The notes under the pieces were generated by a model, which saw only the letters and a program-made list of their open reading frames with translations, was not told the origin of the DNA and made no database searches. From NCBI GenBank assembly GCA_004151065.3, contig NWUY0300018801.1, positions 41,774-53,070 on the forward strand: 11,297 bases of DNA, written 5' to 3'. The position numbers and the translations under genes were made by a program. Positions 1-9,101 of this stretch are shown in pieces. Each line of letters begins with the position of its first letter. Position 1 is the stretch's first letter. The stretch comes from Larix sibirica (lineage: Eukaryota; Streptophyta; Pinopsida; Pinales; Pinaceae).

Positions 1-204
1 TTCACTGTCCCTTATAAATATTTTTCCTAGTTAGAGGAAGGAAATATTGTAGTTTATTTAAGTATGTGTTTTCTTGAAAACGTGAGCTTTAAGCCCATGG
101 AGGTCGTGGTAGTTGTTGTGAAAAAGGAAGTGATAGTTGTTTTGAAATAAAATACAAATATGTGGATTTGCCATAATCTTGGATCATTTTCACTGAGCTG
201 AGCT

Positions 205-245
205 GGTAAGTGATGGCCAAATTTTGGTAAGTGATGGCCAATTTT
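205..245. repeat. 21-bp tandem duplication
   Basis: Two adjacent copies of a unit that begins GGTAAGTGATGGCCAA: 205-225 (21 bp) and 226-245 (20 bp, one A fewer). This is a small local duplication of the replication-slippage kind, with no evidence of function. Confidence 0.85.
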
Positions 246-334
246 GACAATTTTGTTGAGTGTCAACATAATGTAATAAGCTAAGAATTGCAAGTTGATG
301 AAATCTAAAGATTGACTTTTGCTGAATGGTAGGG

Positions 335-437
335 GTCACACAATAATAATAATTTTCAATATAAAAAGAGAAGAAACACAAATTGTCACACAATAATAAT
401 AATTTTCAATATAAAAAGAGAAGAAACACAAATTGTC
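335..437. repeat. Perfect 50-bp tandem duplication
   Basis: Positions 335-384 and 385-434 are identical over all 50 bases, and GTC at 435-437 begins a third unit. The unit starts GTCACACAATAATAATAA and ends AAACACAAATT. Perfect identity in AT-rich non-coding DNA points to a recent duplication, or to an assembly artefact of the same length. Confidence 0.95.
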
Positions 438-1002
438 CACCTCACATGATGAAAACAGCGACAATAAATCAATATAGAATATAATTGAGATAAGAAGGTG
501 GAGTGCCATGAACGAGCTTCACCCCTGTACATCCGTCCTTGCATTTATCCCCATGATTTCTTGTCTGCCGGTAAACTAGCATACCAACTGTAAAGGGTTA
601 AATCATAAAATAATATCCAATGCAACAACACCAACAAACAAACTTCAAATGTACCAACAATGAATCTATTGTGAGACAAGGATGAGATATTTAATTTAAG
701 TTGATAGTAATAAAATGACTTTGAAAAGAAGGGATTGGTATACTAATTATTTTACAATAGCTTAAAAATGTGAGAAGAAGAAATATAAAATAATAATAAT
801 ATTAAGTATTTTAAAAGCTAAGAAGATTGATCTCAAAAAGTTTTAATTTAAAATTATAAAATAATTAGTTTTAAATGTTTATTTAAAAATCAGCATGATT
901 TAAGTTATTTATTTCAATAATAATAAAATAGTAATATAAAATGTTTAGAGATATGTAATCCCTTTATTTATAATTAAGTTTGTTTTTTAATGAAAAAAAA
1001 AA

Positions 1003-1022
1003 TATTATGAATTTTCATAATA
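1003..1022. repeat. Short perfect inverted repeat at the left edge of LINE A
   Basis: TATTATGAA at 1003-1011 and TTCATAATA at 1014-1022 are perfect reverse complements separated by TT. The hairpin ends about 9 bp before the first LINE-like codons of element A. It is AT-rich and could be chance. Confidence 0.6.
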
Positions 1023-1030
1023 AATAAGGA

Positions 1031-3661
1031 ATGGATGAAATACTAGAGCGAGAGGAACAGGAGTGGAGGCTCAAAAGCCATGCTATCTGGATAGAACATG
1101 GGGATAAGATTTTTAAGTTTTTTCATTCATTTGCCTTTTATAGGAGAAATCTTAATTTTATTTGGAGCATAGATGATGGATCGGGTACTATGATCTCTGG
1201 GAAACAAGTGATACTAGAGGCAGCTAAAAATCATTTCTGCAATATCTATACTAATCAAAAGGAATGTGATCTTTTTTATCAACTCAAGGTGGCGAGACTT
1301 TTTCCTAGGTATTGTAATGCTGAAAATTCTATGGACTTGGTGAAGGAGGTCTCTATAGAAGAGGTGGAGGATATTTTAAAACTTTTTGCCAAAGATAAGA
1401 GTCCTGGGCCCGATGGGTGGACTGTGGAGCTGTTTCTTCAATTTTTTGATATTATGGGAGCGGAAATTCTGAGTATGGTGGAATTTTCAAGGAAATATGG
1501 ATACATTTCTGGTGGCCTTAATGCTACCTTCTGGCCATTAATTCCGAAAAGTAATGATCCTAAACATTTTGGGGATTATAGGCCCATTGCATTATGTAAT
1601 CTTGCCTATAAAATTGTATCAAAAATTATTGCAATGCGGTTGAAGCCTATATTGTCCAGGTATATAACAAAGGAGCAGTTTGTTTTTTGGAGGACAGGCA
1701 GATATTGGTTGCAGTTGCTATTGCTCAGGAGCTTCTTCATACTATAAAGGTAAAAAAAAGGAAAGTTATTATTCTTAAGATGGATCTAGAGAAAGCGTAT
1801 GACCGTGTTAATTGGGATTTTCTGCGGATAATCCTCATACAAATAGGTATTCCGCTGTTGGCAATCAAATGGATTATGGCATGTGTGAAATCTATGAATA
1901 TATCAGTATTGGTGAATGGGGATCCAACAGAGTTTTTCAGTTGCTCCAGAGGTATTCATCAAGGGTGTTCATTATCCCCTTTATTGTTTCTTTTGGTTAT
2001 TGATGGTCTGAGCCATCTAATCTCACAAGCTAAGAAAGATGGTTTAATTCAGGGTTTGAAAGTGGCTAAAAATATCTCCCTGTCTCATATACAATTTGTG
2101 GATGATGTTCTTCTGGCTGGATTGAATTATGTTGAAGAATGGAAGGTTTTTCAGAATATTATCAAGCTATTCTGCAGTGCATCTGGTATGAAGGTGAGTT
2201 TATCCAAATCTTGCTTTTGTTATAATCTTTTGGATGATTCTGAGTTGTTGAACATTCAAAGTGTGTTGCCATATAAAGCTTGTAAACTAATGGAAGGTTT
2301 TAAGTACCTGGGTTACTATTTAAAGCCGAATGGTTATTTGATTAAAGACTGGCAGTGGCTAATTAGAAAGATGGAAGCCTGTATTTCCCATTGGTCATAT
2401 AGATTTCTTTCCATTGGAGGGAAACTTATTTTGGTGAAGGCAGTTTTGACTGGAATCCTAGTTTATTGGTTTTCTTTACTTCCTATTCCTAGTGCCATCA
2501 TTAAAGCTTTGCAGAAGTTGATCTTCAATTTTCTATGGTCTGGAGGATTGACTAAGGCCTCTATTATGATGATTGGATGGGATAAAGTATCCATCCCAGA
2601 AAGTTCTGGAGGTTGGGGTATAAAAGATCTTTTTTTCCTTTAGTGAGGCTCTGAGACTCAAATCATTCTGGACAGGGTTGTTCAGTAAGACACTCTGGTC
2701 TGAAGTGTTACATTTGAAATACATCAATATGAAAATTAGTCATTGGTTTAGATTTGCTGATAAAAAGACCAGAGGGGTTTCGTCTATTTGGAATGGTTTT
2801 TTAAAAGTTTACAAGTGGTTAGCTTTGGACCTATGTTGGAGAATGGATGATGGTAAAGATATATCCATTGGTGTGGATCCCATTGTGGGTTTGGAGGAAT
2901 CTTACAGATTGCCTTCGGAGGTTTTAATGCATATCAGAAGATTTGGCTGTTATACTTTGGACGGTATCATTAAAAATAACAATTTTGGTTATTGGTACAA
3001 AGCAAAAGACTTGGGTATGGATGGAAATATTACAAATGAATGGGATAAATATATTAGGTCTTTAAATGAGGCTGGTTGCAGAGCTACAGGTGACAGGGAC
3101 AAATTAATATGGCTTGGGGATGAAAAGGTAGGATCGGTGACTGCAAAGGCGGCTTACAGGTCTATCATTCGACACAAATGTATTTTTCCTAGACACTGGT
3201 GGTATAAGATCCTGTGGCAATGGAAGATTCCTATCAAAATGAAATGTTTTATGTGGTTTGTATTTATGAATAGACTAAAAACTTGGGATAATCTTATCTT
3301 GAAGGGTTGGATTGGACCTAATATTTGCATTCTGTGCAAAGCTGAAGCTGAGAGTATTACACATTTGTTTCTAGAATGTGAGTTTTCCAGGAAGATTTGG
3401 GATAGAGTTTTTCATACATTAAGGATTGATAATGATTGGGGAAATGCAGATATCATTACTAGTATGTTTCATTGGATCAAATCCTTTAAAACTTATGATA
3501 TACTTCCGGTGATTATTTGTTGGAGTATGTGGCATTTGAGAAATCGTGTGATGTTTGATAATTTGTCCCCAAACATATTGATGGTTTGTAATTTCAGCTT
3601 GAAACAATTTGCCATTTATCAAAACAAGCAGGTGGTTTGTAAGCAAAGGAAGGTGGTTTGA
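1031..3661 (+). pseudogene. LINE A ORF2 remnant (reverse transcriptase plus zf-RVT), two frameshifts
   Basis: Encodes the C-terminal part of an L1 ORF2 protein, which copies LINE RNA into the genome. Visible in order: a linker with EEQEWRLKSHAIW; the RT start with KDKSPGPDGW; YRPIALCNLAYK; the first catalytic Asp in KMDLEKAYD (codon 1783-1785); GIHQGCSLSP; the catalytic FVDD at 2095-2106; GFKYLGYYLKPN; then zf-RVT with CILC and HLFLEC at 3326-3379. The frame changes twice. One base is missing at 1682-1688, where a lost G best restores the conserved QFGFL. One extra T lies in the T7 run at 2630-2636. There is no premature stop in any of the three segments. The ATG at 1031 is not a true start, since the family protein begins several hundred residues earlier. 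The protein ends at 3661 without the RNase H domain seen in element B. Confidence 0.9.
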
Positions 3662-3704
3662 TAATTGATCTCCCTCTTTAATATTGAATCACTCAAACTG
3701 TAAG

Positions 3705-3714
3705 AAAAAAAAAA
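3705..3714 (+). other. Poly(A) run, likely 3' tail of LINE A
   Basis: Ten consecutive A, 43 bp after the ORF2 stop and 27 bp after CTTTAATA. The arrangement (TTTAATA-like motif, short spacer, A run) is the same as at the LINE end at 4188-4221. If this is the real tail, the 3'UTR of A is very short. The repeats after it would then be host DNA or belong to an older LINE fragment. Confidence 0.5.
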
Positions 3715-3735
3715 CTATAGCAATACTCACTCACC

Positions 3736-3984
3736 TCTAAGATAAGAATGATAAAAACCCCCCTTATTAGGAAGAACTAAAATATATAATGATTTGATAA
3801 TTTTTTTTGGAGATAGGTGAATCCCTATAGTTTGGAAGATAAATATTGTCTAATGTGATGTTCTAAGATAAGAATTATAAAAATCCTCCTTGTTACGAAG
3901 AACTTAAATATATAATGATTTGATATTTTTTGGAGATAAGTGAATCCCTATAGTTTGGAAGATAAATATTGTATAATATGATCT
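3736..3984. repeat. Imperfect 126-bp tandem repeat, two copies
   Basis: Copy one is 3736-3861 and copy two about 3862-3984. Both begin TCTAAGATAAGAAT and share the blocks ATATATAATGATTTGATA and AATCCCTATAGTTTGGAAG. Scattered substitutions and a shorter T run in copy two show that this is not a very recent event. No coding potential was seen. Confidence 0.85.
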
Positions 3985-4061
3985 TTTTGTTATATAATTA
4001 CGTTTATTCTGGATAAATATTGAAGAATATGATCTTTTTGTTATATAATTACGTTATTCTG
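3961..4061. repeat. 51-bp tandem repeat nested in the 126-bp repeat
   Basis: Positions 3961-4011 and 4012-4061 both begin GATAAATATTG and share ATATGATCTTTTTGTTATAT and ATTCTG. The first copy overlaps the end of the second 126-bp unit. A third GATAAATATTG lies at 3838, so the area grew by at least two rounds of duplication. Confidence 0.85.
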
Positions 4062-4103
4062 GATGCTCTACAATAGGGTTGGTATATGATGTAGCTTCTT
4101 AGT

Positions 4104-4221
4104 TATTATCTTCCTTTTTTAGTAGAGTTTTTGTAGTGCTTTTGCACATGTAAACCTTTGGGTTCTGAAAAATATGTTATGTTATCTTTAATAGAATGCG
4201 ATCTTTTTCTGTGGAAAAAAA
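4104..4221 (+). mobile_element. Plus-strand LINE 3'-end fragment (copy 1)
   Basis: Has the look of a plant L1 3' terminus: T-rich sequence, TTTTGCACATGTAAACCTTT, GGGTTCTGAAAAATATG, CTTTAATAGAAT, then an A run at 4215-4221. It is either the true 3' end of LINE A, with the repeats at 3736-4061 inside its 3'UTR, or the tail of a third, older LINE. Its about 10% divergence from the second copy at 4647-4764 suggests considerable age. That fits the third-element reading better, because LINE A is well preserved. Confidence 0.6.
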
Positions 4222-4233
4222 TAACATTTCAGA
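4222..4233. repeat. Candidate target-site duplication of LINE B, 3' side
   Basis: TAACATTTCAGA sits between the A run of the plus-strand tail and the T run that marks the poly(A) of LINE B, where a target-site duplication should be. Its partner is TAACATTTTCAGA at 11129-11141, with one extra T. The match in AT-rich DNA is suggestive only. Confidence 0.4.
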
Positions 4234-4239
4234 AATATA

Positions 4240-5009
4240 TTTTTTTCAAAAGAAAAAACCATATCTTGGTATTTTCTTTGTGAAAATCAAAGTTACAAAA
4301 TTGTTCAATGCAAATGACCAAAAACAGATCATATCATCTGGCAGAAGCTACATATACCAATCATTACAATATATCATATGATCAAATTAGACATTAAATC
4401 GAATAACTCCTCCAAAAAGTATCTCAGCAAAACAATGCCATACTGTCTATTAGGTGGACTTAACAATGCCATACATACACATTACCATTATCCACAATGG
4501 TGTATTCAACCCATTCTTCAAAAAATATGTAACCATCCATGGGTCCTATTGCCTCCTTTGATAACCTGTCAGCTTCCTTGTTGATCTCCCGATAAATGTG
4601 AAGGAAGGAGATATCATCAAAAGATTTAATAAGTTGTTCTGATTTTTATTATCTGCCTTTTTTAGCAGAGTTTTTTTAGTGCTTTTGCACATGTAAACCT
4701 TTGGGTTCTGAAAAATATGTTATGTTGTCTTTAATAGAATGTGATATTTTTTCTATGAAAAAAATGCCATTTCACAAATATTTTTATTTAGAAGAAAAAA
4801 CCATAACTTGGTATTTTCCTTTCGAAAATCAAAGTTACAAAATTGTTCAATGCAGATGACCAAAAACAGATCATATCATCTAGCAGAAGCTACATATACC
4901 AATCATTACAATATATGATCAAATTAGACATTAAAGCGAATAACTACAAAAAGTATCTTAGCAAAAAAATGCCATATTGTCTATCAAGTGGACTTAACAA
5001 ATGTCTGGA
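4240..5009 (-). other. 3'UTR of LINE B, interrupted by the tandem duplication
   Basis: Read on the minus strand from the ORF2 stop at 5012-5010, the 3'UTR runs to the weak tail near 4780-4790 in unit 2. It appears again in unit 1 with its tail at 4246-4240. Shared blocks include AACAATTTTGTAACTTTGAT and GGTTTTTTCTT just before the tail. The short open frames on the plus strand between 4196 and 4584 fall inside this non-coding sequence and are not genes. Confidence 0.7.
4647..4764 (+). mobile_element. Plus-strand LINE 3'-end fragment (copy 2)
   Basis: The second copy of the LINE tail, produced by the tandem duplication. It has TTTTGCACATGTAAACCTTT, CTTTAATAGAAT and an A7 run at 4758-4764. No LINE body precedes it: it follows directly after the truncated unit 1. 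Confidence 0.7.
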
Positions 5010-8000
5010 CTAGAATACATACACATTACCATTATCCACAATGGTGTATTCAACCCATTCTTCAAAAAATATGTAACCATCCATGGGTCCTATTGCCTGC
5101 TTTGACAACCTGTCAACTTCCTTGTTGATGTCCCGATAAATGTGAAGGAAGGAGATATCATCAAAAGATTTAATAAGTTGTTCTGATTTTTGCAGTCGGG
5201 GGAGAAAAGGAAGAGTATGTATTTCAAACTTGTCGGCAGCCCAGTCAATAATAGCTTGTGAGTCCCAAAAAATTTTGATTCAAGTAATCCCTATTTTTAA
5301 TGCGAACCATAATAATCCCCGGAGAGCAAATAGTTCATCCTTCAGGTTGCTGCCATTCCCCACGCCCATCTTGATAAGTATCCTATGATCCTTTTTAATA
5401 CATAAGACCATACCAGCACCACAAATTCCATTCTTAGTTGCCCCATCAAAGCAGCCAAAGGAGACATTGTTACTCACATCAGGATGTACAATATTTCTAT
5501 TTAGTTGTTTCTTTTCAGTAATAGGAAAGTCATTCAAATAAATTAAGACTCTTCTGTAGATGTAACAAATAGAGGGTTCAACAGACTCAAAAATCACTCT
5601 CTTTCTGCACTTCTAGGTCTCCCATATAGCAAATAAAGGAAGAGTTTTATACTTCACTTTCTTCTTAAACCATCTAAGTAAGAAATCATTAAATGATAAA
5701 CCAAACCAATCATTCGTCATCCTTAGCAATCTTTGTAGTTCACACCATACCTTTCCAAAGAAATGACAATGTATAAATAGATGTGAAATATCCTTCACAT
5801 CAGATTTGCAAAGAATACAAATGTTTGGCCCATTAAAGCCCCTCTTCAATAGGTTAGGCCAAGTAAGTATTTTATTTTCAAAACATAGCCATAAGAACCA
5901 TTTCATCCTCATGGGGATTTTCCATATCCATATCCTTTTATGCAACCATTTGGCTTTTGGTGGTTTTTGTTTATTAATAATAGCAACATAAACCTTTTTA
6001 ACTGAAAGACAACCATTAGCACCATGCCAATCCTACACTAATTTGTCATGTTCATCAGAGAGAGTAATACCTGAGAAAGTGAGGTTCCTAATGTATGAGT
6101 CCCATTTCGATGCAGAATCATCAGTTAGACCCAATTCTTCAGCAGTTAACCAATGTGGATTGCTATGATTGTCCCCTGCATGAAACATTTGTGAGAGCGC
6201 AATAATGTGCTTTGAATGTAGTTGTGCCAAAACCTACGTTGATAACTTGTAGTTGTCACCCGTTCCCACATAGGGATCAAAACCAACATGTACCTTAGTA
6301 CCTCTTCCAATACACCAACTCAAATGCTCGCCAATGTGTGGGAACGTTGAGATGATACCTCTCCAAATCAGGGATGCATTCCTGTAATATGTGACCGGAT
6401 GTCTTATCCAATGAAGTGCTGAGAAATTTTTAAGGTATTTAGTCCTAATAACCGAGCTTCACAACCCATCTTCTGATAAAGCTCTCCACAGACATTTAAT
6501 TCTAAGAGCTTGGCTAAACCAATATAGGTTCAATAGACCCCAACCACCTAGACTCTTAGGCCATGATAGACTTTCCTAGCTAGAAAGGTGGAATTTGTCT
6601 TCATGTGGCTTACCCACCCATTTAAAATGAAAAATCTTTTTGCAATTAGAATTTAAAATAGACACATGAACCTTCATTAATCCAAGCCAATATACCATAA
6701 TACTCATCAAAACAGATTGTGCCAGCACCATTCTGCCACCAATCGATAGCCAACGGAATACACAGTTATTTATCCTTCTATCAATTTTCTGCAAAAGCCA
6801 CCCCCAGTCACCGGTCCTGTAATTATTGGGTTTGATAAAGTACCCAACGTACTTGAAACCCAGTTCCAAACTTTTCATTTTGTAGGGAATTAAAGTCGTA
6901 ATATGAGCTAAACACTCTGTGTTAGAGAACTTGTATGGAAATCCAGACTTTTGTATGTTGATTTCATCCTCAATGCTTTACAGAAGACATCAAAAATATA
7001 TTTAAAGGCTTTCCATTCATTTACAGATGCCTCCCCAAAGATCAAAACATCGTCAACAAAGAGTAAATGAGTTATGGAAAAGGTTTTGGAGATTTGAATA
7101 CCTTTGATTTTGTTAGAATTCTTCGCTTCCCCAATGAGCCTGCTTAATCCTTCAATAGAAAGTATGAACAACAAAGGAGATAATGGTCATCCTTGACAAA
7201 TTCCATGACTACTAGAGAAAAATTTTGTAGGAGAGTTGTTAATCAATATTGCAAAGGTAGAAGAAGAAACGCTAGCCATTGTCCAATTTCAAAACTCGAT
7301 CGGAAGACCATTCTGTATTAATATCAATCTCAGAAAAGACCAATCAACGTGGTCATATGCCTTAATGAGATCCATCTTCAGAATTAATGCTTGTAAATAC
7401 CTAGTTTTGATAGAGTGCACGCTCTCTTGAGCCACACCGACAACATCTAGAATTTTCCTATTAAAAAGAAACCCAAACTGCTCCATTGAAATTGACTTAT
7501 CTAGAAACGGTTTGAATCTATGAGAGATCATTTTGGTAATGACTTTATACAAAAGATTGCACAAGGAGATAGGAAGAAAGTCATTAAAATCCATCGGTTT
7601 ATCCTTCTTCGGAATAAGAGTATTGTAGGTAGTATTGAGCTTATCAGGAATATACGCCTTCTATCTAGATTCTTCAACTACCTTTAATATATCTTGCCCA
7701 AATAGATCAAAAAAGTGAAGGAAGAATTCCACGGTCCAACCGTCTAGACCGGGACTTTTCTCCTTAACAAATTTCTTCAATACTTCTATGATTTTTTCCA
7801 AGGTGACATCACTTCCAATCTTGGCCCCTTCTTCCTCAGAAAAAAAATTAGGAAATCGTTTGATCATTTTTAATTGCTCTTCTAGATTATTTACATGCTT
7901 CTATTTGTAAATATATTTAAAATATGAAACACTAGAGCTCATGATAGATACCTTATCCTTCATAAAATTACCATCCACGCTTTTAATTTCCCAAATTGAA

Positions 8001-9101
8001 TTGGTATTCCTCCGCTAAGAAGCATATCTATGGAAGAATTTGGTGTTTTGATCGCCTTGAGCGACCCAAATTGCCTTGCTTTTGAGGCACCAAGTATTTT
8101 CCTGTTGTCTCAAAATTAATGCTTTCTACTTTTCAAGATGAAGTCATTTCTCCTTCCTATTCACTGAAAATATTTTATCTTCAATGTTACATAAGTCCTC
8201 ATTCATTGAGTGTTTTTTTTGCTTATCCCACTTAAGGACATATGTCTGAAGGTTGTTGAGCTTATTCATAAGAATATGTAAAGGAGAATGATGCTCCATA
8301 TTTGACAGATGTGACCAACGCTCCTTGACATAATCACAAAAGAATGCATCTTCAAGCCATGTGCTATTAAATTTAAAAGGATAGAAATTTTGGCTTACCT
8401 CAAAATCAATCTGAAGGCCAATGGCCTTATGGTCTGAAACACCCATTAGAATACTCCAAGAATGATATCTCCCCAGTACAGAAGCCAAATTATCATTTAT
8501 CATAAAATGATCTAAATGCTTTGCAACACCAGATCTACTTACACGACCATTAGACCATGTTGGAACTAGGGATGCAAGTATAATTTCAATTAGCCCAACA
8601 TCTTCGAAAATGTCCTTGAAGTATAATGCCAAAGGGTCAGAGACTCTGCTAGAGCTCCAAACTTCCATCTCTGACAATGTCAAGTTAAGATCACCACCAA
8701 GAATTAGGTTGGGATCCTTAAGAATACCGTGAGAGCATACCCGGTCCCAAAATAACTTCCTATTACAATATGGACCATCAATATTAAGAAAACTGAAGTT
8801 GAGATCCACACCCTTGATTTTACCTTCAATTTTGATGCCTGCACATGTTTCAAATGGAAATACATCAGAGACCAAAGGATTCCAGGCTACAAGTAATCCT
8901 CCAGAGAGTCCATTGGCATCCATCTCATAGCATTTCCACCTCGTTCTCAACTTGAGAAAAAAATTCACAAGCATTGACCCCAAAGTTCATTGTTTCCTAT
9001 AGCATAACTATATTGGGTCGAGTTTGATCTAATAACCTCCCGATGGCATCCTTTTTGGGATGAATGCCAAGCCCATGGATGTTAAAGGATAGAAGGATCA
9101 T
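5010..9101 (-). pseudogene. LINE B ORF2: endonuclease, reverse transcriptase, zf-RVT, RNase H (degenerate)
   Basis: A protein of about 1,363 codons for target nicking, reverse transcription and RNA removal. The start MILLSFNIHGLG at 9101 is the typical endonuclease N-terminus. Endonuclease: ETM (the preceding Gln is TAG), GGDLN at 8698-8684, LDHF, SDH at 8437-8429. RT: SPGLDGW, KMDLIKAYD (Asp at 7372-7370), FVDD ending 7049, YVGYFIKPN. The zf-RVT has CILC and HLFIHC. RNase H: FDGATKNG, Glu in KDELFAL, Asp in FWDSQ, YRDINKEVD; all four acidic positions are present. Frameshifts: one extra G in the G4 run at 8978-8981, and one missing base near 6915. Stops start (low coordinate) at 8997, 8144, 8126, 8015, 7901, 7661, 7289, 7187, 6576, 6459, 6234, 6033, 5613 and 5280. 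Several replace Trp when compared with LINE A. Confidence 0.92.
9098..9101 (-). promoter_or_regulatory. ATGA overlap of ORF1 stop and ORF2 start in LINE B
   Basis: On the minus strand the ORF1 frame ends in TGA (9100-9098) and the ORF2 ATG is at 9101-9099, giving a 4-base ATGA overlap. Some non-LTR elements with such overlaps translate ORF2 by termination-reinitiation. That mechanism is inferred here from layout alone. Confidence 0.65.

Larger units (their letters stand above)
1..1030. other. AT-rich left flank without a recognised gene
   Basis: Both strands were read and no protein with family-like motifs was found. The short open frames on the minus strand between 54 and 393 are low-complexity (runs of Thr, Phe and Tyr) and cover simple tandem repeats, so they are not called. 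The stretch from about 660 to 1020 is very AT-rich with many ATAAT-type runs. The only clear structures are two small tandem duplications and a short hairpin, listed separately. It may be ordinary intergenic DNA or the remains of an older non-coding element. I cannot tell which from sequence alone. Confidence 0.6.
1025..3714 (+). mobile_element. LINE A: 5'-truncated L1-type retrotransposon
   Basis: A plus-strand non-LTR retrotransposon copy that starts inside ORF2, after the endonuclease region, and runs through reverse transcriptase and zf-RVT. Its first codons align with element B around minus-strand position 8120, so the 5'UTR, ORF1 and endonuclease are absent. That is the usual result of incomplete target-primed reverse transcription. 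A run of ten A at 3705-3714 lies 43 bases after the ORF2 stop and is preceded by a CTTTAATA motif resembling the one before the A run at 4215-4221. I take it as the most likely poly(A) tail. Alternatively A extends to the A run at 4215-4221. I did not find a convincing target-site duplication, so both boundaries are approximate. Confidence 0.75.
4104..5190. repeat. Tandem duplication of a tail-to-tail LINE junction (unit about 543 bp)
   Basis: Unit 1 is 4104-4646 and unit 2 is 4647-5190. Both begin TATTATCT and end GTTGTTCTGATTTT. Each unit carries a plus-strand LINE tail, a short spacer, the reverse-oriented 3'UTR of LINE B and the last part of its ORF2. Only unit 2 continues into the rest of LINE B. 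Unit 1 stops abruptly at 4646 and is followed at once by the start of unit 2. The copies differ by scattered substitutions and small indels, including about 10 bp missing from unit 1 at the site of the ORF2 stop codon. The junction therefore formed first and was duplicated later. Confidence 0.93.

Noticed and set aside
54-393. Two overlapping short minus-strand open frames as candidate genes
   Set aside because: Low-complexity translations that cover tandem repeats. No recognisable motif, no supporting context.
1031-1747. A stand-alone 238-residue gene starting at the ATG at 1031
   Set aside because: It is the middle of a LINE ORF2 and continues in another frame after a one-base loss. The apparent C-terminal end after 1690 is out-of-frame sequence.
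3736-4061. A CRISPR-like array
   Set aside because: Only two copies of each unit, directly adjacent without unique spacers, imperfect and nested. These are plain tandem duplications.
4196-4584. Short plus-strand open frames as candidate small proteins
   Set aside because: They lie antisense in the 3'UTR and ORF2 end of LINE B inside the tandem duplication, and the second unit does not preserve them.
1031-9101. A long inverted repeat or hairpin formed by the oppositely oriented LINE A and LINE B bodies
   Set aside because: The two ORF2 sequences are related at protein level but clearly different in nucleotide sequence and structure, so no long perfect hairpin is expected.
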